Assembly (NCBI GenBank): GCA_934095825.1
Contig: CAKOKQ010000006.1
Span: forward strand, 46,491 to 110,490
Origin: an uncultured Bacilli bacterium
GTDB lineage: Bacteria; Bacillota_I; Bacilli_A; RF39; UBA660
Length of the DNA stretch: 64,000 bases
Direction of reading: 5' to 3'
The notes beneath the pieces were generated by a model. The model saw nothing but the letters and a program-made list of their open reading frames with translations. It ran no database searches and had not been told where the DNA came from. The translations under genes were made by a program, and so were the position numbers. Positions 9,153 to 17,514 of this stretch are shown here, in pieces. Every line of letters starts with the position of its first letter. The first letter of the stretch is position 1.

Positions 9153-9785
9153 CTATTTAGCTTTTTCTCTTTTATAAATAAATTTAATATAAATAACTAA
9201 GTAGATGAAGGCAAGTAAGAATCCACCAATAACATCAGAAGCATAATGGACACCTAGATAAATACGACTTAAGCCAATTAAAAGAATAATAAAACCTAAT
9301 AAAGTCATTAAACCATACTTAACTGGTTTCTTTAAATCAGTGTGATATAAATAATAAATAATAAAACCATAGAATGCAAAGGAGACCATGGAATGACCTG
9401 AGGGAAAACTAAAGCCATTTTCAATAATTAAATTAATGTCAATGGGTCTATCTCTTCTAATAATACTTTTAACAATAAAATTACTTAGAAAGACACTTAT
9501 TAAGTTAATAGTAAAATACTTATTAAAACTTTTATCCTTATTAAATAAATAAAAGATTATAATAATTGGTATCATGACCGTGTAATTACCCAGCTCAGTT
9601 ACTATTTTAAAAAACTTAGTGGTGTTTGGGTTTATTAACTTTTTTACATGGTTATAAATAAAACTATCAAAAGTACTAATAGAATCAGCATTTATAAGTT
9701 TTATTATATATAAAAATAGGAATAAACATAATATTAAAACTATCCATATTAAATATTTATTTATAAATTCTTTTATCTTTTTCAT
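9153..9785 (-). CDS. PAP2-family membrane phosphatase
   Basis: The three phosphatase motifs are present: KSIIRRDRP, PSGHSM and SRIYLGVHYASDV. About five to six membrane helices surround them, with the active site predicted on the outer face. Such enzymes dephosphorylate undecaprenyl-pyrophosphate or phosphatidylglycerol-phosphate, so recycling of the wall lipid carrier is plausible but not shown. I chose the start MKKIKEF at 9785, because an extended -10 (TGT-TATACT) on the minus strand at 9801-9806 would lie downstream of the longer start at 9812. The gene is convergent with ylxM and divergent from the SDR. Confidence 0.87.
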   Translation of the reverse strand: MKKIKEFINKYLIWIVLILCLFLFLYIIKLINADSISTFDSFIYNHVKKLINPNTTKFFKIVTELGNYTVMIPIIIIFYLFNKDKSFNKYFTINLISVFLSNFIVKSIIRRDRPIDINLIIENGFSFPSGHSMVSFAFYGFIIYYLYHTDLKKPVKYGLMTLLGFIILLIGLSRIYLGVHYASDVIGGFLLAFIYLVIYIKFIYKREKAK

Positions 9786-9869
9786 AATATCACTATAATA
9801 AGTATAACACATTAAGACTATATTATGTTAAAATCTTAGGTAGATGTAATTGGAGTGATTATAATATTT

Positions 9870-10565
9870 ATGAAAAAGGTTTTAATTACAGGAGCTACTA
9901 GTGGAATAGGGTATGCTACATTAAAATATTTAGTAGAAAAGTATGAAGTTATTTTTACATTTTGCCATAATGAAACTAAAGCTTTAGAAATTATAAATAA
10001 ATATCATATTAAAGGTTATCAATTAGATTTAGAAAGTAAAGAAAGTATTGAAGCGTTAGTAGATAATATTGATGATTTAGATATTTTAATAAATAATGCT
10101 GCTATAGCGTTAGATAATTCTTTTGAAGATAAGACTTATGAAGAATTTAGTAAAATTATACAAACTAACTTAACTGGAACTTATTATTTAACTAAATTAT
10201 TAAGTAAAAAGATTAATAAAGATGGTAATATCTTATTTATTAGTAGTACGAACGGAATTGATACTTGTTATATAGAATCAATTGATTATGATGCTAGTAA
10301 AGCCGGAGTTATTTCCTTAATGCATAACTTTGCTAAACAGTTAGCACCTATTCGGGTAAATGCAATAGCTCCTGGTTGGGTTGATACTGAAATGAATGCG
10401 TCCTTAGGTGAAAAGTTTAAAAAAGCTGAAGAAGAGAAAATCCTTCTTAAGAGATTTGCTAGTCCTAAAGAGATAAGTAAAGTAATTGATTTTGTTATTA
10501 GTGATGATGCTAGTTATATAAATAATACGGTAATTAGAGTAGATGGTGGTGTAGATAATGGATAA
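9870..10565 (+). CDS. Short-chain dehydrogenase/reductase
   Basis: This 231-residue classical SDR has the dinucleotide loop TGATSGIG (7-14), NNAA near 75-78, catalytic Ser125/126, Tyr140 and Lys144 (YDASK), and APGWVDTEM after the active site. NAD(P)H-dependent reduction of a small carbonyl or acyl substrate is expected. A FabG role is possible, but no fatty-acid genes are nearby. ATG 9870 is chosen over GTG 9855, which overlaps the only ribosome-binding sequence (ggagtgat). Its last 8 bases overlap the following PLP enzyme, so translation is probably coupled. Confidence 0.88.
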   Translation: MKKVLITGATSGIGYATLKYLVEKYEVIFTFCHNETKALEIINKYHIKGYQLDLESKESIEALVDNIDDLDILINNAAIALDNSFEDKTYEEFSKIIQTNLTGTYYLTKLLSKKINKDGNILFISSTNGIDTCYIESIDYDASKAGVISLMHNFAKQLAPIRVNAIAPGWVDTEMNASLGEKFKKAEEEKILLKRFASPKEISKVIDFVISDDASYINNTVIRVDGGVDNG

Positions 10566-11793
10566 ATTATTAGAATTAGTAGAAAAATTTGAAAATGAAA
10601 ATACAGAGCTTTTAAAAAAAATAGATGAAATTAGTTTTATTAATAGTAAAAAAGTTTTAAAAGCTTTTAAAGAAAATAATGTTAATGAAAGTGATTTTGC
10701 AGGTACCAATGGTTATGGTTATGATGATACCGGCCGTGATAAAATTGAACGAGTTTTTGCTGATATTTTAGGAGGCGAAGATGCTTTAGTTCGCCCTCAA
10801 TTAATAAGTGGAACCCATGCTCTAACTGTTTGCTTCTTTGGTTTACTTAGACCTAATGATACCCTTTTATCTATTAATGGTAAACCCTATGATACTTTAG
10901 ATGAAGTTATAGGTATAAGAGAAAATCCTAGTAGTTTAAAAGCCTTTAATGTTAATTATGATCAAATTGATCTAGTAAATAATGATTTTGACTATGCTAA
11001 AATTATGGAATATTTAAGTAATCATAAAGTAAAAGTAATTGAAATTCAACGCAGTGTTGGCTATGCTAATAGAGATACTTTAAGTATTGAAAAAATAGCT
11101 AAAGTTTGTCAGACTATTAAAGAGGTAAGTCCTGAAACTATTATTATGGTTGATAACTGTTACTGTGAATTTGTAAGTACAAAAGAGCCCGTAGAAGTTG
11201 GTGCTGATATCATGGTTGGGTCTTTAATTAAAAACTTAGGAGCAGGTATTGCTAGTACGGGAGCTTATATAGTTGGGAGAAGAGATTTAGTCAATCTTTG
11301 TAGTGAACGCTTAACAGCGCCCGGGGAAGGAAAAGAAATTGGCCCATCTTTAGGGATTAATCGTTCTTTCTTACAAGGAATTTATATGGCTCCTGAAGCT
11401 GTTAAAAGTAGTATTAAAACAGGTATGTTAGCAAGTTACTTATTAGAAAATTTAGGATACGAAGTATATCCTAAATATAATGAAACGAGAAGTGATATTG
11501 TAACCAGAATTATCTTTAAAGATAAAGAAAAATTAATAAAATTTGTTCAAGGTATCCAAGGATCGAGTGCTGTAGATAGTAATGTTTTACCAATTCCCGT
11601 TGCAACTCCTGGTTATGATGATGAAATAATTATGGCTAGTGGTTCTTTTACTCAAGGTTCATCTATCGAAATTAGCTGTGATGGCCCCGTTAGAAGTCCT
11701 TATATTGCTTATTTACAAGGTGGTATTACTTACGATTATGGAAAAATGGCTATTTTAAATGCTATTCAAAATATTTTAGATAATAATAATTAA
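10558..11793 (+). CDS. Methionine gamma-lyase-related PLP enzyme (COG4100)
   Basis: This 411-residue fold-type-I PLP enzyme matches the family often labelled 'aluminium resistance protein / methionine gamma-lyase family' (YnbB-like). The PLP lysine is Lys225 in GSLIKNLGAG, preceded by VDNCYCEF (Asp199 contacts the cofactor ring nitrogen). RPQLISGTHAL and the glycine-rich end APGEGKEIGPSLG are also family features. Its substrate is unsettled; sulfur amino acid beta/gamma-elimination is the usual suggestion. It overlaps the SDR by 8 bases, so both are cotranscribed. Confidence 0.85.
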   Translation: MDKLLELVEKFENENTELLKKIDEISFINSKKVLKAFKENNVNESDFAGTNGYGYDDTGRDKIERVFADILGGEDALVRPQLISGTHALTVCFFGLLRPNDTLLSINGKPYDTLDEVIGIRENPSSLKAFNVNYDQIDLVNNDFDYAKIMEYLSNHKVKVIEIQRSVGYANRDTLSIEKIAKVCQTIKEVSPETIIMVDNCYCEFVSTKEPVEVGADIMVGSLIKNLGAGIASTGAYIVGRRDLVNLCSERLTAPGEGKEIGPSLGINRSFLQGIYMAPEAVKSSIKTGMLASYLLENLGYEVYPKYNETRSDIVTRIIFKDKEKLIKFVQGIQGSSAVDSNVLPIPVATPGYDDEIIMASGSFTQGSSIEISCDGPVRSPYIAYLQGGITYDYGKMAILNAIQNILDNNN

Positions 11794-11881
11794 TTTGGAA
11801 ATATTTATTATTAGAACTTTTAAAAAATAAGAAAAATATGTTAGAATAAAATAGAAAGAAATAAAAGAAAGTGGGATTAGT

Positions 11882-12250
11882 GTGAACGATATCGAATTAC
11901 CAAAAATTAAAGAAGAAAAAGAGGAAGTAAAGGAGACAAAACCTTTAACTTTTAAAGAATTAATAAAAGAAATATTTACTTTTTTAACTCATACTGATTT
12001 AATAAATATTATTGTTTTTATCTTTGAGTTATTAATTATAGCTTTAGTAATTATTGTCTTTAAATTTCCAATTGAATTAATAATTGATTTTGGACCTAAG
12101 TTATTTAATTTTATTACTGATAGCAAAGCTTTAGGATTGATGCTAAATATTTGGACCCTTATTTTTAATATAGTTTATACTATTGGGGGTATTTATGCTT
12201 ATATTAAAATATGTGAAGTAAGATTTGCTAACTTAAGTAAGAGAAAGTAA
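11882..12250 (+). CDS. Small two-helix membrane protein, unknown
   Basis: This 122-residue protein has a charged N-terminus (about 40 residues rich in Lys/Glu) and two or three hydrophobic segments (IINIIVFIFELLIIALVII; LMLNIWTLIFNIVYTIGGIY). I do not recognise the family. GTG 11882 is used as start because gaaagtggg lies just ahead and no ATG is in frame nearby. A possible TAGAAT -10 lies about 35 bases upstream. It is the last ordinary gene before the phase-variable surface region. Confidence 0.7.
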   Translation: MNDIELPKIKEEKEEVKETKPLTFKELIKEIFTFLTHTDLINIIVFIFELLIIALVIIVFKFPIELIIDFGPKLFNFITDSKALGLMLNIWTLIFNIVYTIGGIYAYIKICEVRFANLSKRK

Positions 12251-12299
12251 TTGCTTAAGAAGTAAATCTTTTTTATTGGTGATGATTTATTTTAAATAA

Positions 12300-12477
12300 T
12301 ATGTAGATAAAAAATATTATTATGCCGCTTTAGAAAAATTTGATGAAGAACAAGATTTTATCATCGATGGTTGAATTTTTTAAATACGAAATGGAAAAAA
12401 CTTGGGAAGTAACTTTAGATAATTATTATCATGTAAAAAAAGTTACTAGTAAATTAAAAAATTATTTGAATAATTAA
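12300..12477 (+). pseudogene. Degenerate gene fragment
   Basis: Two short open stretches read like protein but in different frames: an upstream piece (KYYYAALEKFDEEQDF) ends at a stop near 12375, and a second piece from ATG 12367 gives 36 residues (MVEFFKYEMEKTWEV...) to a stop at 12477. Neither has an RBS or a recognisable domain. I read this as the remains of one small gene, but a genuine 36-residue peptide cannot be excluded. The strong terminator after it suggests it was once transcribed. Confidence 0.35.
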
Positions 12478-12487
12478 ATTATATTTA

Positions 12488-12539
12488 AACAATAATTAAG
12501 ATTTATTAAATTTAGTGAGTCTTAATTATTGTTTTTTTT
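12488..12539 (+). terminator. Strong Rho-independent terminator
   Basis: A 14-bp uninterrupted stem (aacaataattaaga/tcttaattattgtt) is followed by eight Ts. It insulates the first invertible element from upstream transcription. Confidence 0.85.
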
Positions 12540-12583
12540 GTATAAAAACACCATTTTTTGGTCATACTAATGATTTTAAAAAA

Positions 12584-12873
12584 TTCATAGAGCTTAAAAC
12601 TCTATGAAAACAGAAAACCGTATCTTATTCTTAATTTATATAATAAATATACCACATAAATAGGCTAAATTCTATAAAATTTTGTTAGTAAAAAAAGTTT
12701 TTTCTGGTCAAATTTATGGTCATTAAAAGCATAAAGAAACCTAGGTAAATATTGGCTTTAACAGGTATTTTATAGTCATAAATATTTAAAAGTATTATAG
12801 TCAAATTTATGGTCAAATGGCCTTTGAGGCCAGTATTCACCTAGGCCTTTCATAGAGTTTTAAGCTCTATGAA
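12584..12873 (+). promoter_or_regulatory. Invertible promoter element 1 (predicted OFF)
   Basis: Left site 12584-12608 and right site 12849-12873 are exact reverse complements: ttcatagag-cttaaaa-ctctatgaa against ttcatagag-ttttaag-ctctatgaa. The promoter-like block is near the left end on the minus strand (-10 TATTAT at 12640-12645, -35 TTAGCC, 17-bp spacer), pointing away from the 12962 gene. Inside are GTCAAA-type repeats in pairs one helical turn apart (12706-12722 and 12798-12817) plus a single copy near 12775. An inner inverted repeat (cctaggtaaatattggc / gccagtattcacctagg) flanks the second group. Inversion would aim the promoter at the GLUG gene. Confidence 0.85.
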
Positions 12874-12961
12874 AAGTGTAAACTTTGTGTAAATACACTA
12901 TTCGACAAAATTTACTATTATTCTTAATTATAATTATAGTGGTAAGGATTTTGATTATATT

Positions 12962-14365
12962 ATGAAAAAGTTTAATAAAAATAGGTATTTAAGAAAATTA
13001 AAATTCAAAAGGTATTGGCAGACTAATTCTAGATACTTTTATATAGGTATACCTTGTTTGTTATGTTTAGTACTGGGTATTTATTTTGCTTATTCTAAAT
13101 TCTTTGTATCTAGTGAAGAAGAGGTAATAAGAACAACTGTTGGTGAGTTTATATATGGTGATATTATTATGACTCCTTATGTAGATGGACAGTATTCAAG
13201 TACTTTTCCCGAAAAGAAAGCGGGTATTAATGTGGAAAAGGTTGTATGTGATAATGGCGTTACAGCCTCATGGGATGAGGATAAATGGGGATTATATGTA
13301 ACAAATTTAAGTAAAAGAACTAAATGTAGTGTTTATTTTGTAACACCTGCTAGCTGTGGTATTAATGATAATGTTAGTTGTATTAATTCTAGAGATGGTC
13401 TTGCTACTTTAGCAAATGAAGTCAATAATGGTGATGATAAAACAGGTAAAATAATCTATTTAACAAGTGATTTAGATTTAGGTGGTAAGTTTGATAGTGA
13501 TGGTAATGCTTTAGATGGTAATATTAGTTGGACACCAATAGGTACTGGGATTAATCCTTTTTCTGGCACATTTGATGGTAATGGACATATTATAAGCAAT
13601 ATGTATGTTAATAGGTCTAGTTCTAGTGCTAATGCTTTGTTTGGCGATGCTTATAATGGAGTAATAAAAAACATTGGCTTAATATCATCATTTGTTATAG
13701 GAAATACATATAACGCTGGAATAGCTGGTTACTATGGCAAAATTTTAAATAGTTTCAATGCAGCCGATATAGTTGGAAATAATGCTTCTGGTGGTATTTG
13801 CGGCTACAAGTGTGTTATTAAAAATTCTTATAATTATGGTAGCATAACAAACAATTCTAAAGATATTGTCGGTGGAGTTCTTGGCGGTGAAGGTTCTGTA
13901 TATAACAGTTATAACGCTGGAAAAGTTACAGGATTAAGAGCTTCTGTTGGAGGAATTTCTGGATGGAATAGTAATGTATATAATTCTTATAATCTTGGAG
14001 ATGTTAGTGGTTATCATTTAAATTGGACAGGTGGTATTCTTGGTGCAGCATCTAATAATAAAAAAATTATTGGCAATGTTAATGTTGGAATATCTAATGG
14101 TGGTGGAATATTCGGTGCTGAAGAAAATGTTTCAGACTATACTAAAATTACATCAACAATTAAAAATAATTATTATCTAAGTACTTCGGCAACCTATGGT
14201 TTATATGGTTATAAACTAAATACCAATGCTGAACCATTATTTCAAGATGAAATGCCTAGTGTAATATTTGTAATAAACGGAGATAATGCTTTTGTAGAAG
14301 ATACTAATAATATAAATAATGGCTATCCAATATTAAAATGGCAAGCAGAAAGAATAAATAATTAA
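12962..14365 (+). CDS. Membrane-anchored GLUG-repeat surface protein
   Basis: This 467-residue protein has a basic cytosolic tail (1-25), one membrane helix (about 28-48, YIGIPCLLCLVLGIYFAYS), a small domain with two conserved cysteines (VVCDN...RTKCSVYF) and then a GLUG-like right-handed beta-helix: GTFDGNGHIISNMYV followed by repeated GGI.G...I.NSYN.G.V.G units (about 205-400). GLUG repeats are known from extracellular adhesin-type proteins. Its first ~150 residues and last ~35 (DEMPSV..NGDNAFVEDTNN) are almost identical to the 14835 and 34530 proteins, while the repeats diverge. The only promoter seen is in element 1, which currently points away. Confidence 0.8.
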   Translation: MKKFNKNRYLRKLKFKRYWQTNSRYFYIGIPCLLCLVLGIYFAYSKFFVSSEEEVIRTTVGEFIYGDIIMTPYVDGQYSSTFPEKKAGINVEKVVCDNGVTASWDEDKWGLYVTNLSKRTKCSVYFVTPASCGINDNVSCINSRDGLATLANEVNNGDDKTGKIIYLTSDLDLGGKFDSDGNALDGNISWTPIGTGINPFSGTFDGNGHIISNMYVNRSSSSANALFGDAYNGVIKNIGLISSFVIGNTYNAGIAGYYGKILNSFNAADIVGNNASGGICGYKCVIKNSYNYGSITNNSKDIVGGVLGGEGSVYNSYNAGKVTGLRASVGGISGWNSNVYNSYNLGDVSGYHLNWTGGILGAASNNKKIIGNVNVGISNGGGIFGAEENVSDYTKITSTIKNNYYLSTSATYGLYGYKLNTNAEPLFQDEMPSVIFVINGDNAFVEDTNNINNGYPILKWQAERINN

Positions 14366-14409
14366 AAGCAATTTATAGTACATAACTGGTGCTGTAAATT
14401 GCTTTTTTA
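14363..14409. terminator. Rho-independent terminator
   Basis: Stem aaaagcaatttatag/ctgtaaattgctttt with a T run, after the first GLUG gene. The near-symmetric A/T flanks could also stop leftward transcripts from element 2. Confidence 0.75.
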
Positions 14410-14466
14410 GTAAAAACAAGTATATAACTGGTCATTTTAGGACATACTTATTATCTCATTAAAAAA

Positions 14467-14755
14467 TTCATAGAAGTTAAAACTCTATGAAAGCCAAAAT
14501 ACGGACCTTATTCTTAATTTATAGTATAAATATACCACATAAATCCGCTTATTTCCATAAAAATTTGTTAGTTAAAAATCAAAATCATGGTCAAAAATAT
14601 GGTCAGAAAAATATTTACCAAGCCTAGGTAAACACTGGCTTTGAAGCACTTTTTGTAGTCAATTAAATTAAACTTATTATGGTCAAATTTATGGTCAAAT
14701 GGCCCTTGAGACCAGTGTTCACCTAGGCCTTTCATAGAGTTTTAACCTCTATGAA
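14467..14755 (+). promoter_or_regulatory. Invertible promoter element 2 (predicted OFF)
   Basis: Left site 14467-14491 (centre gttaaaa) and right site 14731-14755 (centre ttttaac) match as inverted repeats, with one mismatch in an arm and none in the centre. The minus-strand promoter has -10 TATACT at 14523-14528 and -35 TAAGCG at 14546-14551, spacer 17, pointing away from the downstream genes. The interior has the same paired GTCAAA repeats and inner inverted repeat as element 1. The centre gttaaaa is shared with elements 6 and 7, so these three are the only ones predicted to cross-react. Confidence 0.85.
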
Positions 14756-14834
14756 AATTTAACAAATTTAAAATCCAAATTTCGACAAAATATTCTTGTT
14801 CTTAAAAGTATGATAGTAGTAAGGACAATGATTT

Positions 14835-16238
14835 ATGAAAAGGTTTAATAAAGATAAATATTTAAGAAAATTAAAGTTTAAAAGGTATTGGCAGACTAAT
14901 TCTAGATACTTTTATATAGGTATACCTTGTTTATTATGTTTAGTACTAGGTATTTATTTTGCTTATTCTAAATTCTTTGTATCTAGTGAAGAAGAGGTAA
15001 TAAGAACAACTGTTGGTGAGTTTATCTATGGTGATATTATTATGACTCCTTATATAGATGGAGAGTATTCAAGTACTTTTCCCGAAAAGAAAACTGGTAT
15101 TAATGTAGAAAAAGTAGTATGTGATAATGGCGTTACAGCTTCTTGGGACGAAGATAAATGGGGATTATATGCAACTAATTTAAGTAAAAGAACAAAGTGT
15201 AGTGTTTATTTTGTAACGCCTGCTAGTTGTGGCATTAATGATAATGTTAGTTGCATTAATTCCCGAGAAGGCCTTGCTACTTTAGCAAATGAAGTTAATA
15301 ATGGTGATAATAAATCTGGTAAAATAATCTATTTAACAAGTGATTTAGATTTAGGTGGTAAGTTCGATAGTGACGGTAATGCCTTAGATGGTAATATTAG
15401 TTGGACACCAATAGGTACTGATAGTAATTCTTTTTCTGGCACATTTGATGGTAATGGGCATATTATTAGCAATATGTTTGTTAATAGACCAAATGATAAT
15501 AATAATGGATTATTTGGGGTTACAACTAATAGTGATATTAAAAATTTAGGAATAATATCGTCATATATAATCGGCTATAGAATGCAAGGATCGTTTAGCG
15601 GTACCGGTGGAAAAATATATAATTCTTATAGTTTAGCAACTGTTAAAGGAATTTATTCTAGAACAGGTGGAATGTGTGGAATAAATTGTACCATTACCAA
15701 TTCATATAACGGAGGTACTGTAATAAACGGAAATGAGGATTTAACTGGAGGCCTTTTATCGGCGTGGGGTACAGTAAAAAATTCATATAATTACGGTCCA
15801 GTTACTTCAAGTGGCGACTCAGTTGGCGGTATTGTTGGCTGGATGGGAAGCGCTATAAATACTTATAATCTGAATACAGTTAGTGCTATAGACGGTGCTA
15901 CTGGAGGCATTTTAGGCTGTGGTGATAATAAGTCGTCAGTTATAAATAGTTATAATTCTGGAAAATGTAGTTTTTGTGGCATTTTGGGTTATCAGTATGG
16001 TAAAAATTCTTATTTAGAAATGGATATGATATTTAAAAATAATCATTATACAATTAATGGTTCGGAATATGGCATATTTAAAATAAAAAGTAATTATAAT
16101 TCTGAACCTTTATCTCAAGATGAAATGCCTAGTGTAATATCAGTAATAAATGGAGATAATGCTTTTGTAGAAGATACTAATAATATAAATAATGGTTATC
16201 CAATATTAAAATGGCAAGCAGAAAGAGAGAATAATTAA
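14835..16238 (+). CDS. Membrane-anchored GLUG-repeat surface protein
   Basis: This 467-residue paralogue of the 12962 protein has the same basic tail, single membrane helix and two-cysteine domain, then GTFDGNGHIISNMFV and GLUG-like repeats (about 205-400) of independent sequence, and the shared C-terminal DEMPSV motif. Several repeats carry extra cysteines (GGMCGINC, CSFCGILG) not found in the sister proteins. It is the first gene behind element 2. The 16240 gene starts one base after its stop, so both would be switched together. Confidence 0.8.
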   Translation: MKRFNKDKYLRKLKFKRYWQTNSRYFYIGIPCLLCLVLGIYFAYSKFFVSSEEEVIRTTVGEFIYGDIIMTPYIDGEYSSTFPEKKTGINVEKVVCDNGVTASWDEDKWGLYATNLSKRTKCSVYFVTPASCGINDNVSCINSREGLATLANEVNNGDNKSGKIIYLTSDLDLGGKFDSDGNALDGNISWTPIGTDSNSFSGTFDGNGHIISNMFVNRPNDNNNGLFGVTTNSDIKNLGIISSYIIGYRMQGSFSGTGGKIYNSYSLATVKGIYSRTGGMCGINCTITNSYNGGTVINGNEDLTGGLLSAWGTVKNSYNYGPVTSSGDSVGGIVGWMGSAINTYNLNTVSAIDGATGGILGCGDNKSSVINSYNSGKCSFCGILGYQYGKNSYLEMDMIFKNNHYTINGSEYGIFKIKSNYNSEPLSQDEMPSVISVINGDNAFVEDTNNINNGYPILKWQAERENN

Positions 16239-16239
16239 T

Positions 16240-17469
16240 ATGAAAAAGATAAGTATATTATTAGTTATTATATTCTTTATAAGTATTATTATATTATCAG
16301 TAAATAGTAATAATAAATATTTAGTTAAAGAAGAATCTCTTGCTACTTTTATAGATGGAGAAAAAACTGATAGTTTTCCTGCTAAAGGAACAGTAGTTTT
16401 TTCTAAAGCTGAATGTGATAATAATACTAAAATTTATTGGGATAATGATACTTGGGGTTTATATGTTACTAATTTAAGTGAAAAAGTTAAATGTAATTTA
16501 TATTTTAAAACTTTAGAAAATGCCGTAACTAAGATTACCAATTTAGCAAGTACCGACACAGTTAATATGGCAACAGATGATCCAGATAATAATGTCAGAT
16601 ATATAGGAGCCAATCCTAATAACTATGTTTATTTTAATTGTGATGATTATAATAATCAAACTAGTGATACTTGTGAATTATGGCGTATTATAGGCGTATT
16701 TAATAATATTGAAAAAGAAGATGGAACCAAAGAGAATCTTATTAAAATAGTAAGAAATGATAGTATAGGTCAGTATTCTTGGGATAATAAGGATAGTACT
16801 ACTGGTGCCGAAAATAATAATGGATCCAGTAATTGGGTTAATGCTAGATTAAATTATTTATTAAATCCAAATTACGAAAACGAAAAAAATGGTGGTTCAT
16901 TGTATTTTAATTCTGAAGCAGGTATGTGTTATTTAGGAGAAAATAATGCAACAGTTAAATGTGATTTTTCAAAAACAGGTTTAAAAGATGATATAACTAG
17001 AAATCTAATACAAAGCGTGGTTTGGAACTTAGGCGGATTATCATCATCTTCAGAAAAGATGATTACTTCCAGTCTTTATAAAGCAGAACGGGGAAACAAT
17101 GTTTATAAAAATAATTCTATAAGTTGGACTGGAAAAATAGGACTGATTTATCCAAGTGATTATGGTTATGCAACTGCTGGTGGAAATACTGTGAATAGAA
17201 AACTTTGCATTTTAAAGGAGTTAAATGAGTGGAATGAAACAGATTTTAACGATTGTAAATTAAATGATTATCTTTATGAAAAAAAATTCAACCAATGGAC
17301 GATAACACCAGAAATAGATACTAGTTGGGGAGTGTATCTTGTTTTTGCTACTGGTAATGTTGGAGAAAATGATATTGGAAACATTCGTCCAACTCTTTTT
17401 CTAAAATCCAACATATCTATTGGATTAGGAGATGGCTCTTTAAATACACCATACCAATTAGGAATCTAA
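16240..17469 (+). CDS. Exported lectin-like surface protein
   Basis: This 409-residue protein has an N-terminal hydrophobic segment (ISILLVIIFFISIIILSV, 3-20), then the two-cysteine domain seen in its neighbours (KAECDNN...KVKCNLYF), then a domain starting YIGANPNNYVYFNCDDYNNQ and CELWRIIGVFNNI, ending RPTLFLKSNISIG. This C-terminal layout, with Trp/Arg strands and a closing hydrophobic strand, resembles C-type-lectin-fold domains of the DUF6273 kind. It is a close paralogue of 35938 and 49191, with divergent loops between. It is predicted to be cotranscribed with the preceding GLUG gene. Confidence 0.72.
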   Translation: MKKISILLVIIFFISIIILSVNSNNKYLVKEESLATFIDGEKTDSFPAKGTVVFSKAECDNNTKIYWDNDTWGLYVTNLSEKVKCNLYFKTLENAVTKITNLASTDTVNMATDDPDNNVRYIGANPNNYVYFNCDDYNNQTSDTCELWRIIGVFNNIEKEDGTKENLIKIVRNDSIGQYSWDNKDSTTGAENNNGSSNWVNARLNYLLNPNYENEKNGGSLYFNSEAGMCYLGENNATVKCDFSKTGLKDDITRNLIQSVVWNLGGLSSSSEKMITSSLYKAERGNNVYKNNSISWTGKIGLIYPSDYGYATAGGNTVNRKLCILKELNEWNETDFNDCKLNDYLYEKKFNQWTITPEIDTSWGVYLVFATGNVGENDIGNIRPTLFLKSNISIGLGDGSLNTPYQLGI

Positions 17470-17514
17470 CTATTCTAAAAAGAAATAATCATCATATAAT
17501 TAACTGGTGATTAC

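Noticed and set aside
12584..12608. CRISPR repeats or integron attC sites, because of short repeated palindromes.
   Set aside because: Only two copies per locus, in inverted orientation, with no regular spacers, no cas genes and no integrase.
12584..12873. The repeated hairpins might be transcription terminators or MITE transposons rather than recombination sites.
   Set aside because: They occur in facing pairs ~265 bp apart, lack T runs, have pair-matched centres, and two interiors are found reversed. No target-site duplications or scattered single copies were seen.
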